A program made the translations under genes and the position numbers. Below are positions 36,497 to 47,300 of a stretch of 64,000 nt of DNA, in pieces (the first letter of the stretch is position 1; each line of letters starts with the position of its first letter). Origin of the DNA: Phragmites australis (Eukaryota; Streptophyta; Magnoliopsida; Poales; Poaceae); NCBI RefSeq assembly GCF_958298935.1, contig NC_084933.1, positions 30,714,334 through 30,778,333 on the forward strand, in the 5' to 3' direction. Below the pieces are notes generated by a model, which saw only the letters and a program-made list of their open reading frames with translations, did not search any database and was not told the DNA's origin.

Positions 36497-37147
36497 AAAA
36501 TTGTGTGCCTGGCCTTTCCAGAGAGCTCTCGAGCGGAGGCGACCGAGGCAACTTCGAGGCGAAAGGCGATCAGCCAGCCCCCTCGTCCCGATGGCCCACC
36601 GGCCTCGGTAGAGGAGGGTGGTCTGGTATCTCTGATGGTTGGTACTGTTAGTAGTTAGTTTACTTTTTTATTTAGTTGTTAGGTTAGTTTATAGTTTCTA
36701 TTGGTGAATTTATTATAGGTTTATTGGTGCTTTCGCCCTTTTGTGATTTCTCCTCTGAGGAGGATTCGGAGAGGTTCTTTTGTGCTTTGACTTGTCGACT
36801 TGCTATATTGGTTTATGTGGTGTTATTGTCTCTACTTCCTCTTCTAGAGGAATATGTATCATACCCTATTTGACGGGGTCGTCCGATTCATTCAACGGTC
36901 TAATAGCGTTTCGCGCTGTTGATGGTGGCTAAAAAACTTGATTGGTCTTTTCTGGTCCTACCTCATCGGTGGCGGATGTATCGACGTCGGCTCCTCCGAT
37001 CCAGCTTGGCAGCGGTAATCGGGGAAGCTGTGGGGTGTTGCGGATTGGGAACTGTGTGCGTATTGCTATGTAATTTTTAGGCTTTCAGTTGTACCTATAA
37101 TGATCGGATAAAGTTGGCTCAGTTCTTAAAAAAAATAAAAATTGTGT
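36497..37147 (+). mobile_element. Small poly(A) retroposon (copy 2) with TSD
   Basis: A body of about 630 bp (36507-37137) ends in an A-rich tail (TTAAAAAAAATAAAA). It is flanked by AAAATTGTGT at 36497-36506 and 37138-37147. It shares the layout and text of copy 1 at 16272-16963: GAGGCGACCGAGGC near the start, then GAGGAGGGTGGTCTGG, GTTGTTAGGTTAG, GTGAATTTA and TATTGGTGCTTT. There is no long ORF. The two copies define a family that looks like a non-autonomous LINE derivative or SINE-like retroposon. Confidence 0.75.
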
Positions 37148-37860
37148 TGTTGCTAATGGATGGCGATGATATTTCTTGGAAGTACAGTTCTACTTCTACG
37201 AGTCTACAGTATGAGAAGATTAATCAGCGTTTAATTAACATGAGCCACATAAGCAAGAATTGGCTTGGATGGTTATTGTAGTTGGTTGGACCGTCCAACA
37301 AAGACAATCACCTTAGGTTTGCTTTTTACGTGTCTCATCAAAGTGAAATTTTCTTTTAGTGGTAGATGACATATCTGTCGACAGTGAGACACATATGGTA
37401 ACTCTGTTAATCTTCAAGCTCTGTACTTCTGATTTTCAATAGACGTTATGTAAGTGTGTGTGAACATGTGGTGATATAAGTATGTACATGTGTTTACGAA
37501 TGGTACTTGTGTTTCTTAAAAAAATTATCATGAGCTACATTGACTATACATGTAATGTTGTGATTTCAGTATTCTTATTAAAATAGGAAATCAAAGTTGC
37601 ACAACATCTAAAGCATATCAATTAAGAGCTTGTTGGTAAAACTCTTAGAGCTGATCATCTTTAGGTTTTTTTTTTTTTGAAATTGGAGTTGTGAATAGAT
37701 TAAGGGTCTTTGCTTGAGGCATCTTGTTTTTATTTTAGACTGAAAATATATATTTAAATTATTTTATTTTATCAACTCTAAATTTTATATAGATCTCGGA
37801 GTTAAACTTTACCCAACAGAGTCTAACAAACACACAGAGAGGTTTGAGTATCGGCCTCTA

Positions 37861-37954
37861 ATTTGCCTTTGTGTCATAGCTCTTATTTCTTGTTAGATGG
37901 CCAACTAATTTACCTTTGTGTCATAGCTCTTATTTCTTGTTAGATGGCCAACTT
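37861..37954. repeat. 47-bp tandem duplication
   Basis: CCTTTGTGTCATAGCTCTTA through GATGGCCAACT occurs twice, 47 bp apart (37866 and 37913), nearly identical. Confidence 0.9.
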
Positions 37955-38183
37955 GATTGGCAACCTAGATGTTTGGTTTGAGGCCCTAAGATACCAAACC
38001 AAAATTTGGTCATGGCTATGTAATGTGGCTGCCATTTGATTAGAGGCCAAAATTTGGCCAGTCCCAAAATAATTTGGCTCGCCCACACATTTTGGGCTTC
38101 TTTGGTTCGAGTCCTGGCCAAAATTGATTGGCTGAGACTCTGTGTGTAACCTGCCTAGACTATGCTTGGTTGGAGGCCTAGAA

Positions 38184-38413
38184 TGTATTGCAGTAGAAAT
38201 GAAAGTAGAGACAGAAAATAGAGAGAATGAAACTTTAGTACTAATTTAATGAAACATTTATATATATCTATGATGAAGTGGTGTCATTAGAGAGATACGT
38301 CTCTCTTCAATGGACACAATGAAAGAGTATTAAATCTCTTAACCAAACGATATGTCCCTTTAGTAAAGATATCTTGTTGCTAATTGATCACTAACTGTAA
38401 TCAAATTCTAACA
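38184..38413 (-). repeat. 3' LTR of the copia element
   Basis: This 230-bp LTR is bounded by TG...CA. It shares TGTATT(G/A)CAGTAGAAATG, GTCTCTCT(T/C)CAATGGACA and AATTGATCA(C/G)TAACT with the other LTR. Confidence 0.85.
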
Positions 38414-38989
38414 CTTCCCCTTAATCAATTATCCGTAATATAAACTTCTTGTTGAAAAACTCTTTTAAAATCCTGTGAGAAAATAGTATGTTGATATGCT
38501 ATTAAAACTCTTTTAAAACCTAATTAGAAAGTGTAAGGAGAAAACGATATGATATATATTGGTTATTACTCCATTGAAGCTCATATGAGAAATATAAATA
38601 GGAAAACTCATTGGTGAGTTTAGAGAACAATAACTATGATTTATAGATCATATTAAAACCTCTGAAAACCTCTTAGAAAAATAGGAGAAATAATGGTGAT
38701 ATATTGTTAAAACTCTTTTAAAGTCCAGTGGAAAAATAAGGAGAAAATGGTACAACATATATTGATTATTGTCTCTTTGTAAACTCATATGAGAAAACCA
38801 TTAAAAGGTAAAAACCCATAAACGAGTTTAGAGAACAATAAATATGTCTTTGATATCTCATTTAAAAACCCTGATGGGAAAAATAAGAGATATGACATAT
38901 AATTTTATATAGATATTGTCTCATTAAAAATCTTATACGAGAAATCATATAGGAAAAACTTATAAAAGAAAAGAGTACAATATAATTAT

Positions 38990-39270
38990 GCACAAGTTAT
39001 TATTTAGGGATAAACTCTCGCTGAACCTTGCAAATCTTGGAGTCATTGCATACCAATTCTATAAATATTTGGAATGTAGAAGTTGGTAAGAACTTAGATA
39101 ATAAATCACATGATTTAGTTTGTAAGATTTCTATCTCACTATTACGAGAATAAAAAATTTAAGAGCAATATGTTTGGTTGTATTGCTCCTTATGTAACAT
39201 ATTTGTATTTAAGCAATGCATGCAAAATTATTTTTATAGATAATAGTTGGTGATTCAATAGAACTAATAT
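38990..39270 (-). pseudogene. Copia RNase H C-terminal relic
   Basis: The minus strand reads SSIESPTIIYKNNFACIA, a stop, IQICYIRSNTTKHIALKFF, then decayed text ending in a NWYAMTPRFARF-like stretch. This matches the end of copia RNase H, where ESPTIIYEDN and TKHI are conserved. Several stops are present. Confidence 0.8.
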
Positions 39271-39971
39271 GAGAAATCAAGTTGAAATGTGCCTTGGTTT
39301 GCATGTGATGAGTCATTACTTTTCGTACTGAAAGATGCGTATGGATGCTTATCTTCTAAACTAAGAAAGTGCAATGTGGAAAGTAGTTGATTTCAACTAT
39401 GAGATCCCTGTTACTCGCACTACTCAGATTCAAATCGAACAATATAAGATCAATAATAAGGCAAGTATGAGGCCCCGAAGGAACGCTGTCCCGGGAGGGC
39501 GACGCCGAAGTGCGGGGTAGCTAGCCACCTCAGGAAGAGACTACTGACAGAGGGTGGTGCAGCTAACCGCCACCATATCCGCTAGCTACGGGTGGTGTGG
39601 AAGTCGCTGGAGTGCAAACGGGCACCAACAGACCGGATCCACGCCAACCACTGTTGCTGCAGAGAAGAGAAGACGATGATGGTTGAGTTGATGACTCGAC
39701 GTGTACCTATAGGTCGAGAAGTCGCCGTGGTTTTCATCCGTGATGTGCAGAGACCTTCGTGCCTCTTGGATTCGGTGTTGTGGCATGTTGCCGAGTGGAA
39801 ATGGGCTTCTCGTTGTGTTCTGAGCGTCGCCTTTGTGCGATATGCCAATCCGCGTTGACGTCGATTGGCGTAGTTGTGATGTTGGGCGTTGTTCGTCCCT
39901 CCTCCGCGCTTCTTCGATGTGCTCTTCGGTGGTGTGGCCGATTAGCGATTTAGAGAGCAAAATGATTGATA

Positions 39972-40782
39972 ATGTATTACAGTAGAAATGAAAGTAGAGA
40001 TAGAAAGTAGAAATAATGAAACTATTGTATTGATTTAATAAAATATTTATACACACACATATATATGATGAAGGGGTGCTATTGGAGAGACATGTCTCTC
40101 TCCAATGGACATAATGAAAAACGATTGCTATAACTTGCCCGGGTGAGCTCTCACTCAATTTTTTATTCTCCCTCTTTGGTGAGCTCCGGCCGCCTTCTCC
40201 GCCTCCGATGAGCCCTTCTTCTGTAGCTCTGGCAGCGGAGATCCGCCCCGATCTACTCCCTTTCTGATGAGCTCCGGTGAGATCGAGAGGTTAGGTTTTC
40301 GAGGTTGAGGTTGGGGTTCGGGGTCCCTAGACTTAGAAAGAGGTGTTGAGGAGGGAAGCTGGCGGAGGATGCGGTTGGTGGGCGGTGCGGCAAGCCAGCC
40401 GGGGTGGTGAAGGACACTTGGTGGGGAGGGTCGGCGGTGGGGGCGTCAAAACAAGAGAGGTTAGCGAGGGAGCGGGCAGCGGAGGCGGATCCGGTGGTGG
40501 GGAGCCACCGGAGACGCGACAGGAGGGCGGGGCGGGGGTGAACGTGCCGTCGGCTGGTGAGATCGAGCGGAGCGGAGTCGAGTCAGAGGAGGAAGAAACA
40601 GTCGGCCGTTGATCGAACGGAGCGGATGTCCCAAAATTCGGGTGAGAGTTAAGCCAGAATTGCCTGGTGACAGCTAGACAGGGCCTAATAAAAAAGTGTT
40701 AAGTTTCTTAAACAAAGGACATATTCCTTTAATAAAAATACTTTATTACTAATTGATCAGTAACTATAATCAAATTCTAACA
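39972..40782 (-). repeat. 5' LTR of the copia element, interrupted
   Basis: The outer parts (39972-40115 and 40690-40782) match the 230-bp LTR. About 575 bp of GC-rich DNA (about 40116-40690) interrupts them. Confidence 0.75.
40116..40690. mobile_element. GC-rich insertion inside the copia LTR
   Basis: The insert is GC-rich, unlike the flanking LTR. Near its ends are GGGTGAGCTCTCACTCAATTTTT (from 40140) and CCCAAAATTCGGGTGAGAGTT (40631-40651). Together these give inverted pieces (CTCACCCGAATTTTGGG versus GGGTGAG...). It carries an 89-codon Gly/Glu-rich open frame with no recognisable domain. It could be a small DNA transposon carrying a captured exon; the class is not established. Confidence 0.4.
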
Positions 40783-41414
40783 TAATGTTTGACTGGAGGG
40801 AGCAGCTGGTTTGCCAGGGGCGGCGGCCGATTTGCTCGCCCGACCTGCCCAGGCAGCCAAAGCCCATGCTCCTGTGACGTGGCAATAACTGATAGGTCAA
40901 GCCAAAAGCATTTGTTGTTTGATACGCAATCATCGAATGATTATATTTTGTAAACCGTGATTCAATTTCTAATCCATTTGAACTCTTATATTCCTTAGAA
41001 TTTAATCTACAAATTAAGATTCCTATATTTTAGTGCCAAAATTTTTATTAACATGTGGGATCCACATGTCACAATCACAAAATAAAATGGCGTTGTTTGT
41101 CTTTTGATATGGCTACAATTCAAACATATCTTACTTAACCAAAATTTGCCATGTCCAGATTTTAGTTGCGGCTAAATTTTCACTTGGCACACGGGAGACA
41201 CAAACAGGCCAAAGAACGTTCTGGGGCCAAACCAATCTGATACGTAATTTGATGCTTGTGGGACCTACGGATTTTTGCACTTTGCACCATGGATGCAAAT
41301 ATCCTAGCTCGATCGAGAGATCGACATCCATCAATCAAGACGCAGGGATGACCACAAATTCACAAATCTTTTATGCGCGTGGACCTGCACGGCCTTCGCT
41401 TTTCAGCAGCTAGC

Positions 41415-41417
<3 letters not shown>

Positions 41418-41449
<32 letters not shown>
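41418..41449. repeat. (GA)n microsatellite
   Basis: About 16 uninterrupted GA dinucleotides. Confidence 0.95.
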
Positions 41450-41453
<4 letters not shown>

Positions 41454-41650
41454 CATTTTTTTTAATCCAGGGCTTAGTTATGATTTGGACAAGTGCACCC
41501 CTTATAAAGATGGTTTCCATTTTCTCTTCTCGAATATATAGCAGATCATTGCAATGTTTTCCAGGACAATCGATCGATATATACAGATCACCTAATTCTA
41601 TTGAACGTAATCGTGCCATGTTATATTTGGTCACAAGCGTTCATATCTTA

Positions 41651-41969
41651 GGCCCCGTTTAGAAGGGATTTTTGAATTTTGTTTCTCATCAGAAATGGGA
41701 GAACGACCCTTGCCAAATGATGTGTTGAGCGAATATTTTAGATCAGAAGCGGGAGAAACATTTTTTCTATTTTTACATTAGGATAAAGAAACGGCTAAAA
41801 GTGCGTGGTTTCTCATAAGCATCAACTCACTTCTCTCACATACACTCAAAAATACCATACTAACCAAACAATTGCACAAAGTGCCTCTCGCTCACCGAAG
41901 AATATTTTCAGGGGAAATAGAATCAGAAAATACAATTAGAAAATCCGAAACTCTACCAAACCAGACCTA
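41651..41969. mobile_element. MITE with GGCCCCGTTTAG / CTAGGTCTGGTTTGG ends
   Basis: TTAGGCCCCGTTTAGAAGGG on the left faces a right end whose reverse complement is TAGGTCTGGTTTGGTAGAG. Both interiors contain GAATTTT/TCTGATT-like complementary words. This is typical of hAT- or PIF-derived MITEs in grasses; the TSD is not certain. Confidence 0.6.
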
Positions 41970-42465
41970 GATCAAGGCATGCTATAACCACTAACCACCA
42001 CTCCTTGTCGAGACAAAAAGCCAAAAATTTCTTATTCATATACGTGTATAATTTCCAAACTATTTCAAAGCTAGGCCGATAGAGTTTGGAAGCAAAAAGG
42101 CAGCAGCCGGCGTCAATGGAAGAATCAACAAACATGCATTACAATGGAAGTAACATTCCACGGCTGAATGAATGAATGATGGATTGGATACACACGTAAC
42201 GTAGATGGTCACCAGCTGAACTTTCTCCTAAGAAAAGGCCAATCCTTTCGGAATATACCAGCTATACACTTTGCCAAGAAAAAGCACATTGGAATATACC
42301 CTTGATTTAGATGGTCACCTACTAACCTGCATTGTCTGCTCTGTGTAACTACTTGTGTATGGAGTGGTCCATGCATGTACCTACTCCTCTCTGGCCTTTC
42401 CGGGTCTTTTGGCAATTCAGATGGTCATCCGTCCTTTCCTTCCCAGCTAAAACTCTCGGTTTTTT

Positions 42466-42812
42466 GCATTATTGCATGGGCTTAAAAATGCAATCGAGAT
42501 GGACATTGGTAACATTGTTGTTGAGGTGAATACATTGAAGGTAAAATATATGGTGCTTTCTTCAGCTATTGATCGATCATCGGCTAGAGGCATTGTAACT
42601 GAAGTCACGAGTCTGTTGCATATGCATTTTATTAGCGCTTGTGTTCAGTATAATTCTCGAGAATGTAATAGGATGGTGTATGCTTTAGCAGCGCTAGGTA
42701 GCGTGTGTCATGTGAAAACTAAACTCGTATTGACCAATATATAGAAGTATATTTAGGTTTTAGTTGCTAGCGATTTTATCTGCACCTTTGATTTAATGAA
42801 ATAACCATTAAA
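42466..42812 (+). pseudogene. 3' end of a LINE with RNase H domain relic
   Basis: The plus strand reads EMDIGNIVVEVNTLKVKYMV, SSARGIVTEVTSLLHMHFIS, then VQYNSRECNRMVYALAALG. This is the second half of the RNase H (RVT_3) domain found at the C terminus of plant LINEs; VxYxxRxCNxxAHxLAxLG is its usual ending. After the stop, LVASDF-like text and an A-rich run follow near 42806-42812. Only this 3' fragment is present, as expected for 5'-truncated LINE insertion. Confidence 0.75.
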
Positions 42813-43307
42813 AAACTCTTGTTTTTCTGGGCGCAGCCGGACACACTTGTTTTGCCCATGCAAAGAAGGTGATCAGTTGGATAACCGACTTCCTTTACTG
42901 CACTCCGAGCATTGGACACTCGTTGTTGCCTACAGTATATCAGTTGGCTTGAGATTGGTAACTCATGACCCATTCATATGTAGTTCGAGTGCATGTCGTT
43001 GATGCATACGATTCTCTCGTGCTGCTGATGACGAAATTTGAGTCTATCCGTTTCAGAGTGAGCCAGCAAAATGGCCGTGCTGACGAGGAGGTAGGTTCCA
43101 AGAAGCTCAAGGTTCCGTAGCCCCAAAGTTAGTCGTCGAGATCCACAAGACCGCGCAGATGAAGTCGCCAGCTTCCACTTCATAAACGCTAGCGGACGTC
43201 ACTGTAGTCTGTCCTAACCAGAACACGACTACAGAGACAACCAAAGGCACTGCAATACACGCTGACATGCATCGAGAATTCGAACCTCGGCTACTGATGG
43301 AAAACAA

Positions 43308-43537
43308 ATACTCCGTCCGTCATAAATACATATAGTTCTATATAAGACACGATTTCTAATATATAATTTTAATAAAAATATTATTATAAAATTCATTAAA
43401 TATGTGATATTACGAAGATATTTTTAAGATAAATCTATACGTATGATTTTAAAATATTTAAACTAAATATTTTAAAAATTATATTAGTCAAAGTTTTAAA
43501 AGTTTAAGTAAATCTTATCAAAACGACATATACAGGT
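43308..43537. mobile_element. Stowaway-like MITE relic
   Basis: ATACTCCGTCCGTCATAAAT resembles the Stowaway/mariner terminus (CTCCCTCCGT...). It is followed by about 200 bp of AT-rich DNA with TAATATAATTTT and AAGTTTTAAAA words. The opposite terminus has decayed or been lost. Confidence 0.65.
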
Positions 43538-43807
43538 CGATTGCTTTCACAAACACTCATCATATTCGATCCCAATTGCATCCGTAAATCGCAGCAGATT
43601 TCGCACAGCCACGAATTCTGCATCCCCCATCGGCTCAATATGGACCGCCTGGGAAACGTTCCCGTGGATCAATGGTGGCGCGCGCCCAAGCCGTCTGAGA
43701 TAAACTCGTCGTGGATTGATCATCGCAAGAGCAACCGCCCACCCACCACTCAGCTCCGCCCGCTCCGCCCGAGCAAGGCCCCAGCACGCAAAACGACCGA
43801 ACCTACC

Positions 43808-43814
43808 TATAAAG
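43808..43814 (+). promoter_or_regulatory. TATA box of the polyamine oxidase gene
   Basis: TATAAAG within CCTATAAAGCC, in a GC-rich promoter, lies 531 bp before the start codon. Transcription would begin about 30 bp downstream, giving a leader of roughly 500 nt unless a leader intron exists. Confidence 0.6.
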
Positions 43815-44054
43815 CCACGCCACCCTCGCGTCGCACCGCACAACCGGGCAAGGCAGAGCCGTGGCAACCAACTACTCCGTACTAGACAATTCCCCCAGCC
43901 TGCCTCTCTCTCTGTCTCTGTGTCCCTCTCCCTCTCTTCTCTCTCCACCGCTCGGCTCGCGCGCGGCGGGCGGCGTGGCTCCGCGGGCGGGAAGCGCCGG
44001 TTTGGGGACGTCGGCGGCGGCGGGGGGTATCGCCGGCGACGAGCTGTTTTGGGT

Positions 44055-44198
44055 ATGATAGGGGTTATTCATGCGGCGCCGACCACAAGCGTCCCCTGCG
44101 GATTCATGGACGGCCTCCTCATCTTCGTCTTCTACCTCTCGCTTCCTATACGTGGCGGCCGTAACCACGCGTTAATTGCCTCCTCATCTAATTGTTAG
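44055..44198 (+). CDS. Upstream ORF (47 aa) in the polyamine oxidase leader
   Basis: This is the first ATG after the TATA box. It encodes a 47-residue peptide beginning MIGVIHAAPTTSVPCG and ending ASSSNC, with a hydrophobic centre (LLIFVFYLSLPI). It ends 140 bp before the main ATG, so ribosomes would meet it first. Upstream ORFs affecting translation have been described for Arabidopsis PAO2, from memory. Whether this peptide is conserved cannot be judged here. If a leader intron removes it, it would not act. Confidence 0.5.
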   Translation: MIGVIHAAPTTSVPCGFMDGLLIFVFYLSLPIRGGRNHALIASSSNC

Positions 44199-44338
44199 CC
44201 GCCGCCGGCCCGGTCGGTCGGTTGATCTCGCTCGCCACACTCACTCTGCGCTCCGATTTCTCCGATTCGAGCCTTCCCGTCGTCGTCGCCATCGGACGCA
44301 CTTCGGATCGGGTCAGGTTCATTTCGTCGCTTCAGAGG

Positions 44339-47300
44339 ATGGACCAGCCGGCTAATAGCTTCGCCGCCGGAGGTGCGTGCTCGATCAAATCACTTCCTTT
44401 TTTGTTCCCTTTCTTTCTCAAATGCTCCTAGTTTTGTTCATGTGCGATTGTGCGGTTTGATTTGGTTGGTACTACATTAGGATCGAAGATTCAAATCTGC
44501 TGCGTACTTTCAAATTGGTTCCAGTGGAATGCAGGAGTAAGAAATCCTAGTTGTAATAAGCTTCTCCAACAGTCTAGCTTTTGCACACAACCCAGGTAAC
44601 GTGGGTCCCACCTGTTAGCCGAAAAGAGAAAGGAAAGAAAGAGAGAGGAGATGTACGTGCTAGGCCCACCAAGGATCGGTGTGCATGCTAGACCTAGCTC
44701 TTTACTGAAGATGCTCCTCTCTCTCTCCCTCTCCCTCCCTCCTCACATGGGAAGAAAAGCTGATGTGGATCTTTGTAGCTAGAAGTTGTGGCACTGTTGT
44801 AGATTTTTTCTGCTATCTCAAGTAGATACTCTAATAATTCGTTTTTTATAATATCATTACATTATCTATTAACGCAATCTCCAGCAACTACTCTATTTCT
44901 TACATTTCATTATTTTTTATCTCTATTCGAATCCGCAGTCATCTTATGTGAACAGTGATACGGGCAAGAGAGAATCATCAAATATGGAGTTCTTTTTTCT
45001 TTCTCCACAACATTGTAGCAGTCAAAAACAGACTCCGTTGGAGCTCTTTTGCGGGCCACACGGAGTACATGTCCGACGTGGATGCCGGTCCTGGGTCGGA
45101 TACCGACTCCACTAGAGTTGGCCTAAGTGGCTTCTCCGATGCTAAAAGGGCAAAATGATACTAGCAGAAAAACTATGACTTTAATTCACTTAATACTGGT
45201 ATATACTGGTATGGGACCCTCTGTTATGTCTAGGGAACATGGATTAATTATGGAAAAGGAGGTTCTTGAATTTGATTGATCAGCCGAATTATTTTGATAA
45301 CCAACCATGAATCATTGTAGTAGATACCAAAAAGTCTTTTTCGATCAGCAATAATCTAAAATGTCGAATATTGCGAGCATTCCCTAGAAAAAGAGAATAT
45401 TTCTAGCAGGGGATGATGATGGAAATTGGCAAGTGAAAGGGATGTAGGACTAAGTTCCAAACTAGAGACCACTAAATTGTCAAAGAAAAGAAATGGACTT
45501 CTGCGCTTCGAGCAAGAAAATTTGAGTAGCAGCATGATGTCAACTTGCTTCCTTGTAGAATATGCTGCTCCATTGACCACTCATGTTTATCTAATTCCAA
45601 CATTACACCTTTTGCCACTAATCAACTAGAAAGAATAACTTCTTCCTGATGTATATTCCTAAGATTATCCTGACCCAGAAGACAAGGCAATCCCCTTCAG
45701 CTAGCCACTGCATGCCTAGACAGCAAACCTTTTCCAGCTGGAAATTTGACAATCGACTGGTCAGTAAAAAAAATAGAGATAATTGACCTGAAATAGCATT
45801 TGCTGTGTGCTTATTCAGGTAGGTGGTTGAAAAAATATGTGATAATATTACAGTGTTAATGCCTTAGCGGTTTTAAGATGTTAAATTTTTATACAGTTGA
45901 TGATTCTCGTGCACTGAATACCTTTTATGTTTACTACCAGGTCTGTTTCTTCATCACATTGATAGGCAAAACTCTTCTCCCCCTTCTGTAATTGTAATTG
46001 GGGGAGGGATTTCAGGCATTGCAGCCGCACGTGCTTTGTCTAATTCTTCAATTAAGGTAAATTTCTAGTTTACAGTCCAAAAGCAGGTCACGCTATTAGA
46101 TGCTTATGTGCCCCCTTTTTACTTACATACAGTTAGACAACTACAGGTCATGCTCTTAGAGTCGAGGAACCGACTTGGTGGCCGTGTGCACACCGACTAT
46201 TCTTTTGGTTGCCCAATTGACATGGGAGCATCTTGGTTAGATGCATCTCAGAGCTAGTGTTTAGTTCTTTTATCCACCTTGTTTTGAGTTTGATGCAGTG
46301 TAACCTTATGCTTTGATTTTGTGATTCAGGTTGCATGGTGTATGCAATGAGAATTCTTTGGCGCCATTGATTAGGCTGCTTGGGCTTAGGTTATATCGCA
46401 CAAGTGGTGATAACTCTGTGCTGTATGACCATGATTTTGCGAGGTATAGATAATCTATAATGGGTAGTGCGTGTGGTCTCTCTTAACTTGATCGACTTTC
46501 CTTCTCTTACAAATTCTTTTTTTTTAAATTCAGTTATGCTCTATTTGATAAGCATGGTCGGCAAGTTCCCCAGGAGATCGTTATCAAAGTTGGGGAAACA
46601 TTTGAGAAAATTCTTAAGGAGGTACTACAGTCCTTTGCACTTAATACATTATCTGTTCAATGCTTTTGTGAAACCACGATAATATTATTTCTTGTTAATA
46701 CTGCAGACGGTGAAAGTAAGAGATGAAAATGCAGATGACATGCCTCTTATTCAAGCCATTTCAATTGTCCTCGACAGGAATCCACATCTGAAGTAAGTGG
46801 AATTTAGGATTCTCCTAATTAGTTATGGTGATGTGTTCAGATGTTTGATGATGTCCACTTACATCCGCAGGCTGGAAGGCTTGCAATACGAAGTGCTGCA
46901 GTGGTGCATATGTAGACTGGAGGCATGGTTTGCTACAGACACGGACAGCATATCTCTGAAAAATTGGGATCAGGTATGCAATGGAGAACTTTCAAATATC
47001 TGTCTGCCCATGTTAAAAATGATTTATTCTGTAACCAGAATCTTTTCAAGGATCAATTGCTTTGCCAAACCATACTTCTCAAATCACCACTGCATCCTGA
47101 CATGCACCACACAAGCACACACTTACATAGCAAGTATATTGAGCTTCGCAAATTTGCAGGAACATGTTCTTACTGGTGGACATGGTCTTATGGTGAATGG
47201 CTATGATCCTGTCATCAAAGCTCTTGCTCGAGATCTTGATATTCACCTCAACCACAGGTATGCAGAAGAACTCACAGTTGTCCAATGATTTATATTTTAC

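Larger units (their letters stand above)
38184..40782 (-). mobile_element. Internally deleted Ty1/copia retrotransposon
   Basis: Two LTRs in minus orientation (38184-38413 and 39972-40782) enclose 1.56 kb. In element orientation the LTR begins TGTTAGAATTTGAT and ends ATACA. A purine-rich AAGGGGAAG abuts the 3' LTR (38414-38422), as expected for a polypurine tract. Next to it lie degenerate 100-200 bp repeats of the TTTTAAAACC(C/T) type (38440-38960) and a decayed RNase H C terminus. Gag, protease, integrase and reverse transcriptase are missing. No matching TSD was found. It is dead but structurally readable. Confidence 0.8.

Noticed and set aside
39586..40158. 190-codon minus-strand ORF
   Set aside because: It runs through the copia LTR and untranslated leader; no gag similarity can be seen.
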